Below are positions 42,688 to 51,337 of a DNA stretch of 64,000 nucleotides, piece after piece. Position 1 is the stretch's first letter, and each line of letters begins with the position of its first letter. Location: NCBI GenBank assembly GCA_900319635.1, contig ONPF01000004.1, positions 16,732-80,731 on the forward strand, in the 5' to 3' direction. The DNA comes from an uncultured Eubacteriales bacterium (GTDB taxonomy: Bacteria > Bacillota > Clostridia > Oscillospirales > Oscillospiraceae). The translations under genes and the position numbers were made by a program. Under the pieces are notes generated by a model, which was not told where the DNA came from, did not search any database, and saw only the letters and a list, made by a program, of their open reading frames with translations.

Positions 42688-42792
42688 ATGGCAGCGGAGA
42701 GTCATTTCCCCGTCTATCCCGGCGGGGAGACTGCAGAAGACTCACCGGCTCGCTCTTTATCGACGAACATACACTTGACGCATCTATCATAA
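42688..42792 (+). pseudogene. N-terminal relic of a kinase gene
   Basis: A 34-codon frame with a good CGGAGGAG ribosome site. Its first 12 residues, MAAESHFPVYPG, match the kinase A start MNTESNFPVYPG, then homology breaks (GETAEDSPARSL) and a stop follows. It looks like the remains of a deleted kinase copy, 22 nt ahead of kinase A. Confidence 0.65.
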
Positions 42793-42814
42793 GAAAGATT
42801 TGGAGGAAACAGGA

Positions 42815-45138
42815 ATGAATACGGAGAGCAATTTCCCCGTATATCCCGGCTGGGAAACCGTGCGCCTGATCGGCCACGGGAGCTTTGGAGCTGTATACGA
42901 AATCCAGCGAACGCTGTTCGGCAAGGTGGAGAAGGCTGCGCTGAAGCAGATCTCCATCCCCCAGGATCAGGGCGATGTGGAGGAGCTCTACAGCACCGGC
43001 TACGATGACGCCAGCATCACCGCCCACTATGAGAGCTACCTGGCGGACATCGTGCGGGAATACCAGCTTATGGCGGAGATGAAGGGCCACACCAACGTGG
43101 TCAACTGCGCCAGAAGGACACCGGCATCGGCTGGGACATCTACATCAAGATGGAGCTGCTGACCCCAATGATGAAGAGCCTGGATCGGATGGCGGATGAA
43201 AAGCAGGTCATCAAGCTGGGCAGGGATATGGCCAGCGCCCTGGTGCTCTGCCGGAACCGCAGCATCATCCACCGGGACATCAAGCCCCAGAACATCTTCG
43301 TCTCCAAGGACGGGGACTTCAAGCTGGGGGATTTCGGCATCGCCAAGACGGTGGAGAAGACCAGCGGCGGCACCAAGATCGGCACCTACAACTACATGGC
43401 GCCGGAGGTCTACAACAACCAGCCCTACGGCCATGAGGCGGACATCTACTCTCTGGGCATGGTGATGTACTGGCTGCTCAATAACCGGCGGCTGCCCTTC
43501 TATCCCGCGCCCCCCGCCATTCCTCTTTCCTCTGACATGGATCGCGCGCGGATCCGCCGCTTCCAGGGTGAGGAGATCCCGGCACCCGCAAAGGGCGGCG
43601 AGGAGCTCAAGCGGATCGTGCTGAAATGCTGCGCCTTCGATCCCAAGGATCGCTATCACAGCGCGGAGGAGCTGCTGAGGGATCTCCAGGCCTTGGAATT
43701 CATGGCGGCGCAGCCCAAAACCGAGCCCGCAGAGCAGACGGCCGGGGGCGGGGCGGCGGAGCAGCAGACCCAGGTGGACGCCGGCGATGAGACGATAGAC
43801 AAAAACAGAGCCTTCCTTGCGGGCGGAGCCGCCGCTTCTGCGGCGGGAGCCGGTGTGCTGCTGGGGAGCCTGAGCAAAAAAGTCCAGGCTTCGGGCGGCG
43901 GGGAGGCCTCCTGGAGCACCGGCCTTGCCGCCCCAGAAGATGACGGCGGCACCATCGGCATCGGATACGGGGCGCCGGAGCATGAGGGGAACGCGCAGGC
44001 GGAGGGCTTCTCTACCGGCGTGACCCCGGTAGACGGCCCGGAGGAGGAGTCCACGGTCGGCGTTTACGGGAAGGCGTGCCCCGAAACAGGAAAAAAGAAA
44101 GCGAAAAAGGAGAAGCCGGAGAAAAAGGCGAAGAAGGAAAAACCCGAGAAGAAGGCAAAGCGGGAGACCGCTTTTGAGGAAGGCAAGGCGAAGCCTGAGA
44201 AGAAGAAAAAGACCGGCCTGATCGCCGCCGTCCTTGCGGCGCTTCTCTGCGCTGCGGGCGCTGTGGTGTACTTCCTCTATCCCAAGTACGGCGCTTGGTC
44301 CGAATGGAGCACCGTGAAGCCGGACGCGATCGAGGGCCGGAGAATCGAGACGAGCACCCAGTACCGCTACCGGGAGCAGACCCTGCACGCCACCACGAAC
44401 CGGAGAGAGGTGGTCGGCCCGGTGGATCATGAGACGGTGGAGCTTGCCGCCTGGGGAAAATGGAGCGATTGGCAGGAGACTCCCATCGACGCCGGCGAAA
44501 ACCGGGAGGTCGAGACGGGACTGCAGTACCGCGTGAGGAACAAGCTGCGGACGACCTCGGAGGAAGCGGAGCTGGAGGGCTGGACTCTTGACGGCACCCG
44601 CACCGTGGAAACGAAGAGAAACTGGACGCTCTGGAGCACGGAGCAGCCCGGCTATAAGGAAGGCCGCGCGACCTCTTCGAAAACCCAGTACCGCGCCTAC
44701 TGGAAGGTCTATCGGAACAATTCCGTGTATAGAAGCCGGCAGTACCCCACATCGAGCTCCGACTGGCGCTTCTCCCAGGATTACGGCACCAGCGGCTCGC
44801 TCTACAAGAGCAGCAAAAGCGGCTCCTATACTTACCGGTACTATACTTATTACGATACCCGCACGGTCTACAGCTATCAGGATATCGAGAAAAAGACCGT
44901 TAACGTCTTCTACCGCTGGGACGACTGGGGGAACTGGCGCAATACCGCCGTGGAGGAGACGGAGAACAAGCAGGTGGAGACCCGTACCGTCTATCGCAGC
45001 AGAGATAAGGTGGAAGCGACGGTGTATTACTACTACGATTGGAGCGATTGGAGCGATTGGCTGCTGGGTGAGCGCAGCCCCAGCGACAGCGTGGAGCTGG
45101 AAACCCGCACGGTTTACCGCTATGCCGATCGGGACTAA
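42815..45138 (+). pseudogene. Ser/Thr kinase A with WSxWS-repeat ectodomain, frame interrupted
   Basis: A Hanks-type kinase split between two frames. The first (42815 to about 43107) encodes the glycine loop [14 protein letters not shown], Lys in AALKQI and ends MKGHTNVVNC. The second (from about 43108, in another frame, to 45138) encodes [10 protein letters not shown], catalytic [16 protein letters not shown] and APEVYN, a Lys-rich linker, a membrane helix (about 44217-44280) and an ectodomain of WSEWS/WSDWQ-type repeats with TQYRYR motifs. Compared with kinase B, 16 nt are missing after the TGCG at about 43109. The junction is the end of a 100-bp stretch identical to kinase C. It may be a real pseudogene or an assembly fault; both halves are otherwise well preserved. 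Confidence 0.8.
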
Positions 45139-45140
45139 AA

Positions 45141-45207
45141 CGGAAACACAGAACACCATCAGCGGTTCACTGCGGCCTGACACAGAGAACCGCTCGATGT
45201 GTTTCCG
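45141..45207. repeat. Nested hairpin between kinases A and B
   Basis: CGGAAACACA (45141-45150) pairs with 45198-45207, and GCGGTTC (45162-45168) pairs with 45187-45193. It could act as a transcript-processing or attenuation structure; no T-run follows. Confidence 0.6.
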
Positions 45208-45258
45208 GCGTTCATGAATTTGCTTGTAAGAAACACGGAATCTTGGGAGGAAAGGGCT

Positions 45259-47109
45259 ATGTCCGACATAAGTCTTGCAGTTGCCTGGCCGGGCTGGAAG
45301 GTGGTGCGCCTCATCGGCCGCGGGAGCTTCGGCGCGGTGTATGAGATCCAGCGGGAGCTGGACGGCCATCATGAGAAGGCCGCCCTGAAGCATATCTGCA
45401 TCCCCCAGAACAACAGCGAGCTGGAAGAGCTCAGAAATGACGGCTACGACGACAGGAGCCTCACCGAGCGCTTCGAGGGATACCTCCACGATATGCTGCG
45501 GGAGTATTCCGCCATGGCGCAGCTGAAGGGCTGCAGCAATGTGGTCTACTGCGATGACGTGCGCTATGTCCAGCACGACAACGGCATCGGCTGGGACATC
45601 TATATCAAGATGGAGCTGCTGACGGCGCTGCCCAAGGCGCTGGGAGAGACGATTTCGGTGCAGCAGGTGCTGAAGATCGGCAGGGACATCTGCGGCGCGC
45701 TGGTTTTCTGCGAGAAGCGGAAGCTCATTCACCGGGACATCAAGCCAGCCAACATTTTTGTGGCGCCGGACGGCACCTATAAGCTGGGGGACTTCGGCAT
45801 CGCCAAGACTGCCGAGCGCACCACCGGCGGCACGAAGACCGGCACCTACAAGTACATGGCGCCGGAGGTGTATAACAACCAGCCCTATGGGGCCAAGGCG
45901 GATCTTTACTCCCTGGGCCTGGTGCTGTACTGGCTTTTGAACGAACGGCGCACGCCCTTCCTGCCCCTGCCGCCGACGATCCCCAGCTCCCGGGAAGAGG
46001 ATGCGGCGCGCAGCCGCCGCTTCCGGGGAGAGCCGATCCCCGCCCCCGCCCACGGCAGCCCGGAGCTGCAGCGGATCGTGCTGAGAGCCTGCGCCTATGA
46101 TCCGGAGCAGCGCTATCAGAGCGCGGAGGAGATGCTGCGGGATCTGGAGAATGCCGCATTCCGGCTGCGGAACGCGGAAGGGGAGGACGCGGCGACTGGG
46201 GAGTGGGCCGGAAGACCCGCCGTGAACCGCCCGGATCGGACAGAGCCTGCAGCGAATAAGGGCACCGCCGGCGACGTGCTCGGGGCGGCGGCCCTTCTGG
46301 GCACCATGGCGCCGGGAAAGCCTTTGCGGGAAGCCCGGGACGACAACGGCACGGTCGGCGTTTTCCGCAGGGATGCCGCGCCCGGCGGGGAAACCCTTGG
46401 AGAGCCGCAGAGAATGAATCGATCCCCGGCCGGGGAGATGGATCCCACGGTAGGCGTCGATGTACGGCGCGTGTCCCGCCCGGGAGAGAGGCCGCCGCAG
46501 CGAAACCGCGGCAGGAGCCTCCTGCTGGCCGGAGGCGCCGCGGTGCTGCTGCTTGCGGTGATCCTCCTGCTGTGGCCGCGAGGCGATAAACCTTCCACGC
46601 AGCCTGTCCTTGCGACAGAGACGCCGACCCCGGCGCCTACGCCAGCGCCCACCCCGGCGCCGACCCCGGCGCCTACTCCGGCGCCGACCCCGGCGCCCAC
46701 ACCGGCGCCCACCCCGGCGCCGACCCCGGCGCCTACTCCGGCGCCGACCCCGGCGCCTACTCCAGCGCCGACCCCGGCGCCGACGCCCGCGCCCACCCCG
46801 ACGCCTACGCCGGAACCGGAAAAAAAGCCGAGCGCCGATGACATTAAGCAAACGGGGAACAACATTGAATACCCCAGAGCGTCGGAATACTACGATACTT
46901 ACCAATACGCCGTTGTTGTCGCTCCGAAGGGGCACAGCATTTACGGCTATGCCACCGCGGATCACAGCGGAAGAACCTTCCAGGTGCTCAACGGGGAAAC
47001 GGTGACGATGCTGGCCGAGCGGAGAGGCTGGGTCTGCGTCATCATCCAGTCCACCAACACCGCCCGGTGGGTGAACAAAGCCCATCTGGACATCCTGGAA
47101 GAACCCTGA
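45259..47109 (+). CDS. Ser/Thr kinase B with PTPAP stalk and SH3-like ectodomain
   Basis: A 616-residue receptor kinase. The kinase domain (about 10-290) has [14 protein letters not shown], Lys in AALKHI, catalytic [20 protein letters not shown] and [11 protein letters not shown] linker with two TVGV-type motifs follows, then a membrane helix (about 418-438), a PTPAP stalk of about 13 repeats, and a C-terminal SH3-like domain ([24 protein letters not shown]). The likely topology is kinase inside and stalk plus SH3 outside, where SH3-like domains often bind wall peptides. GGGAGGAAAGG precedes ATG 45259. All catalytic residues are intact. Confidence 0.88.
   Translation: MSDISLAVAWPGWKVVRLIGRGSFGAVYEIQRELDGHHEKAALKHICIPQNNSELEELRNDGYDDRSLTERFEGYLHDMLREYSAMAQLKGCSNVVYCDDVRYVQHDNGIGWDIYIKMELLTALPKALGETISVQQVLKIGRDICGALVFCEKRKLIHRDIKPANIFVAPDGTYKLGDFGIAKTAERTTGGTKTGTYKYMAPEVYNNQPYGAKADLYSLGLVLYWLLNERRTPFLPLPPTIPSSREEDAARSRRFRGEPIPAPAHGSPELQRIVLRACAYDPEQRYQSAEEMLRDLENAAFRLRNAEGEDAATGEWAGRPAVNRPDRTEPAANKGTAGDVLGAAALLGTMAPGKPLREARDDNGTVGVFRRDAAPGGETLGEPQRMNRSPAGEMDPTVGVDVRRVSRPGERPPQRNRGRSLLLAGGAAVLLLAVILLLWPRGDKPSTQPVLATETPTPAPTPAPTPAPTPAPTPAPTPAPTPAPTPAPTPAPTPAPTPAPTPAPTPAPTPAPTPTPTPEPEKKPSADDIKQTGNNIEYPRASEYYDTYQYAVVVAPKGHSIYGYATADHSGRTFQVLNGETVTMLAERRGWVCVIIQSTNTARWVNKAHLDILEEP
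46621..46812. repeat. In-frame PTPAP-coding tandem repeat
   Basis: Tandem 12-nt units coding Pro-Thr-Pro-Ala in kinase B, for example ACCCCGGCGCCT variants. Length is likely to vary between strains. Confidence 0.85.
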
Positions 47110-47153
47110 TACGGACTTGAGAATAAAAGCTTGCAATACAGGAGGCGCTTGCT

Positions 47154-49210
47154 ATGACCATCTCTCATCCTGTCCCAACATATCCCGGCTGGGAGACCGT
47201 GCGCCTCATCGGCCGCGGGAGCTTCGGGGCCGTCTATGAGATCCGGCGGGATGTGTTGGGCCTCACCGAGAAGGCTGCGCTGAAGCACATCTCCATCCCC
47301 CAGAACCAGAGCGATGTGGAGGAGCTCTACAGCAGCGGCTATGACGAGACCAGCATCACCGCCCACTATGAGAGCTACCTGGCGGACATCGTGCGGGAAT
47401 ACCAGCTTATGGCGGAGATGAAGGGCCACACCAACGTGGTCAACTGCGCTGGGACATCTACATCAAGATGGAGCTGCTGAACCCAATGACAAAGGCCCTG
47501 GATCGGACCATCGAGGAGAAGCAGGTCATCAAGCTGGGTAGGGATATGGCCAGCGCCCTGGTGCTCTGCCGGAAACGGAACATCCTCCACCGGGACATCA
47601 AGCCTCAGAACATCTTCGTCTCCAAGGACGGGGACTTCAAGCTGGGGGACTTCGGCATCGCCAAGACGGTGGAGAAGACCAGCGGCGGCACCAAGATCGG
47701 CACCTACAGCTACATGGCGCCGGAGGTGTACAACAACCAGCCCTACGGCCATGAGGCGGACATCTACTCCCTGGGCATGGTACTGTACTGGCTCTTGAAT
47801 GAGCGGCGGCTGCCCTTTTACCCGGCGCCGCCCGCGGTGCCGATGGCGTCGGATCTGGAGCGGGCGCGGCAGCGCCGCTTCCGGGGTGAGAAGCTCCCAC
47901 CGCCGATGCACGGGAGCGAGGAGCTCAAGCGGATCGTGCTGAAATGCTGCGCCTTTGATCCCAAGGATCGCTATCACAGCGCGGAGGATCTGCTGTGGGA
48001 GCTGGAAGCGCTCTCGGCCAAGCCCGCCTCGGAGCGGGGCACAGGAACGCCGGAGAAAAAAGCGTCCTCGACCGTCGGTACAGACAAGAAGAGCGGCACT
48101 GCGGCAAGAAGCGCGTCCTTCCTGGCGCGGGGCGGCGCTTCTGCCGCGGGCGGCGGTGTGCTGCTGGGGAGCCTGGCGAAGAAGAAAGCCGCGCCGGAAC
48201 CGGAATCGGCGGGTCTCGTTTCCCCGGAGATCCTCGGCGAGGGGACGACGGTGGACGATCTGGAGGAGCCTGCGCCCCTGCTTCCGCCGACGGGAAAGCC
48301 CGAGCCCGAGACCGAGGGAACGGTCGGCGCCTTCCACGAAAAAGCGTGGCGACATGTGCCCGGAAAGCCCCTGACGCGGGAGAGCCCGGCCCATGAGGCG
48401 CCCTTCCTCAAGCTCGATCCCTTTGCGCCTGAGGAGAACGAGTTGCCCACGGTGTACGGCCCGCCCCTTGCCCCGGAGAACGACTTCACGGCGAGAAGCT
48501 GGCCTATACCTGCAGAGGAGAAAAAACCGGAACCTGCATGGAACGGGGAGCGCGAAGATGTGACCTTTCGGGAAGTAACGCCTTCCTACGAGGGGAAAAA
48601 GCCTGATTCTGCGCCGCATGGCTCTGCTATCGGAGACCGCGCCGACCGCTCGGAGGGAAAAGACAGCCGCAGCGCGGCGCTTGGAAAGACGCTTATCGCC
48701 GGACTCCTGATCCTGGCCGGCCTCGGCATGCTTTTTCTGAGATGGATGCGAAACGGGCTCTCCTGTTTCGATTTGATCCGGAAAGCGTTCGACGCGATCC
48801 GCGACGTAGGCTTCCTTGGAGCGATGGGGGAGAGCGATATTGCTCTCTTCAGCCTTGCGACGTTCTTACTGCTCGTCACCGGCGTGCTGGGCGTCATCCT
48901 GTGTCTGCGGGGGAAACGCTTCGCCGGCGTTCCGTTTTTTGCCGCCAGTCTCCTCCTTTTTGGAGCTGTTTGGAACTTATGTGATTTTTCCATCGGATAT
49001 ATGAGCGTTGGCGCGTGGCTCTGTGTGGCCTTTGCCCTTGCGGCTATGATCGTCATGCTGCTCCCGGGCGCCTTGACCCGCCGGACTCCTGATCGCAGCA
49101 GAGCGGCAGGCGGAGCTACCACCTGGCTTTGCCCCCGCTGCGGCGCGATGTGCAGAGCGGGAGCCCTGTTCTGCGTCAGCTGCGGGACGAAACGCGCAAG
49201 GGACGAATAG
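47154..49210 (+). pseudogene. Ser/Thr kinase C with multi-pass segment and C-terminal zinc ribbon, frame interrupted
   Basis: The first frame (47154 to about 47447) encodes the glycine loop [14 protein letters not shown] and ends MKGHTNVVNC. The second (from about 47448 to 49210) encodes [32 protein letters not shown], a long acidic linker, about four membrane helices (48684-49070) and a zinc ribbon (CPRCGAMC...CVSCG). Compared with kinase B about 37 nt are missing after TGCG at 47448. This is the same junction as in kinase A but a larger gap. It differs from the other kinases in having a multi-pass segment rather than a single helix. Whether it is expressed depends on whether the deletion is genuine. 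Confidence 0.8.
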
Positions 49211-49244
49211 AAGATTTTGAGCAAAGATACAGGAGGAGATAAGC

Positions 49245-51290
49245 ATGCCGACGATCGATCCGAAAATTACATGGCCGGGCTGGGAGACGGTGCGTCTCAT
49301 CGGCCGCGGGAGCTTTGGGGCCGTCTATGAGATCCAGCGGGAGGTGCTGGGCCACCAGGAAAAGGCGGCGCTCAAATATATCCGCATTCCCCAGAGCGAG
49401 AGCGAGCTGGACGAGCTGATGAACGACGGCTACGATGCGGAGAGCATCACCGCCCGTTTCCGGGGCTATCTGCAGGATATTGTGCGCGAGTATTCCCTGA
49501 TGGCGGACATGAAGGGCTGCGGCAATGTGGTCTACAGCGACGATGTGCGCTATATCCAGCATGACAACGGGATGGGCTGGGACATCTATATCAAGATGGA
49601 GCTGCTCACGCCCCTGCCCAAGACCATGGGCAAGATGATCACGGAGCCGCAGGTCGTGAAGATCGGCAAGGACATCTGCAACGCCCTGACCTTCTGCGAG
49701 AAGCGGAATCTGATCCACCGGGACATCAAGCCCGCCAACATCTTCATGGCGGCGGACGGCACCTATAAGCTGGGGGACTTCGGCATCGCCAAGACCGCCG
49801 AGCGCACCACCAGCGGCACCAAGACCGGCACCTACAAGTACATGGCGCCGGAGGTGTACAACAACCAGCCCTACGGCACCAAGGCGGACATCTATTCGCT
49901 GGGCCTGGTGCTGTACTGGCTCTTGAACGAGCGGCGGATGCCCTTCCTTCCTCTGGACGGCGCCATTCCGACCTCCCGGGACGAGGACGACGCGCGCAAC
50001 CGCCGCCTTCGGGGCGAGCAGATCCCCCCTCCGGCACACGGCAGCGCCGCGCTGAAGCAGATCGTGCTGAAGGCCTGCGCCTATTCTCCCCGGGATCGCT
50101 ACCAGAGCGCGGCGGAGATGCTGCGGGATCTGGAGGCGGTGGAGCTGGGACAGCCCATCGGAGCAAACCGGGTGTTCTTTGAGGCCCCAATGCAGACGGG
50201 AACGCCTGACAGAGAAGGGCTTGCGGGCAGCAGACGGGGCCAAAGCGCGTCCGTGCCTGCAGAGGAAAACAGCGTTTACGGGGCGCAGACTGGGTCGCTG
50301 CTGGGAAGCCTGAGCGGCAGCGGAACCGGCCTGTACGACGCCGCGCCGGCGGCCCCCGGAAGTGTGCGCCCCGCTCCCACGGCGGAGCCGGAGGAAACGG
50401 TAGGCGCTTTCGGAGCTGGGAGCGCTCTTGGCCGTGCTCCTGCCTGGGGCGGCGCAGCAAATGCGGGGAGATACGGCGCCCCTCTGCAGAGCGACAGGCA
50501 GGAGGAGCTCACCTATCGCACACCGGCTCCGAAAAGCTTTCCACGTGAGGCGCCTGCCCCGAAAGGGGCGAAAAGGAATGGCGGCCTGATCGCCGCGCTT
50601 GTCCTGACCGGGATATTGGCCGTTGTTGCCATCGTGCTGCTGGTGATCCTGCTGAAAGGCGGGATCGGCGGCGGAACGGGCAACAGCACAACGCCCACCG
50701 TGACGGAGAAGCCCGTGACGGAGAGCCCGGATCCGACGCCCTTCGATGCTGTCATCATCCCGGCGGAGGATCCCACGCCCGCGCCAACGGTTGAGCCGAC
50801 CCCGGAGCCGACCCCGGAGCCGACGCCTGAGCCTACGCCTGAGCCGACGCCCCTGCCCACGGCGCCTCCTTCATCCTCCTACGCGCCAACGGAGCCCCCG
50901 GCAGGGGATTATGTGTACAGCAGCGGCACCTATACCAACGCCGGCATCTGGGCCGGCGCAAAAGCGGCGGCGGACAACGGGGGACTCCAGTGGAACTACA
51001 CCCTTCGCTCGAGAGGCGACGCACCGGATGGGGAGCGGGATCTGCTGGTGCCAAACGATGCGGATCTGCTGCAAAAGCCCTTCCTGAAGCGGGTCAACGC
51101 CGGGAAAAACGTGGCGATCTACATCATGCCGATCCCCGAGCGGAATCACGGCTATGTGGGCCGGGTGGCGCACCAGGAGCTTGTCACGGTTGTGGCTACA
51201 TATAAAAATGGGGATACGCTGTACTACTTCTTTGTGACGGAGGACGGCAGAGCGGGCTGGAACGGAAGCTACCTGTTCGTCAATCCCTGA
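49245..51290 (+). CDS. Ser/Thr kinase D with PTPEP stalk and SH3-like ectodomain
   Basis: A 681-residue receptor kinase. The kinase domain (about 8-290) is intact: [14 protein letters not shown], Lys in [37 protein letters not shown] linker with TVGAFG follows, a membrane helix (about 445-470), a PTPEP stalk, and a C-terminal domain of about 110 residues. That domain (MPIPERNHGYVGRVAHQELVTVV, YYFFVTEDGRAGWNG) is the counterpart of the SH3-like domain in the PP2C phosphatase. It starts 34 nt after kinase C with AGGAGGAG. Phosphatase and kinase D may therefore sense the same wall ligand. Confidence 0.88.
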   Translation: MPTIDPKITWPGWETVRLIGRGSFGAVYEIQREVLGHQEKAALKYIRIPQSESELDELMNDGYDAESITARFRGYLQDIVREYSLMADMKGCGNVVYSDDVRYIQHDNGMGWDIYIKMELLTPLPKTMGKMITEPQVVKIGKDICNALTFCEKRNLIHRDIKPANIFMAADGTYKLGDFGIAKTAERTTSGTKTGTYKYMAPEVYNNQPYGTKADIYSLGLVLYWLLNERRMPFLPLDGAIPTSRDEDDARNRRLRGEQIPPPAHGSAALKQIVLKACAYSPRDRYQSAAEMLRDLEAVELGQPIGANRVFFEAPMQTGTPDREGLAGSRRGQSASVPAEENSVYGAQTGSLLGSLSGSGTGLYDAAPAAPGSVRPAPTAEPEETVGAFGAGSALGRAPAWGGAANAGRYGAPLQSDRQEELTYRTPAPKSFPREAPAPKGAKRNGGLIAALVLTGILAVVAIVLLVILLKGGIGGGTGNSTTPTVTEKPVTESPDPTPFDAVIIPAEDPTPAPTVEPTPEPTPEPTPEPTPEPTPLPTAPPSSSYAPTEPPAGDYVYSSGTYTNAGIWAGAKAAADNGGLQWNYTLRSRGDAPDGERDLLVPNDADLLQKPFLKRVNAGKNVAIYIMPIPERNHGYVGRVAHQELVTVVATYKNGDTLYYFFVTEDGRAGWNGSYLFVNP

Positions 51291-51337
51291 GCTGTCTCAG
51301 CTGCGGCAAAGAACGAAACGCACGAAGGAGAAGAGAC

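Noticed and set aside
46116-46865. Minus-strand frame encoding a long Gly-Val-Gly-Ala repeat
   Set aside because: It is the antisense reading of the PTPAP-coding repeat of kinase B.
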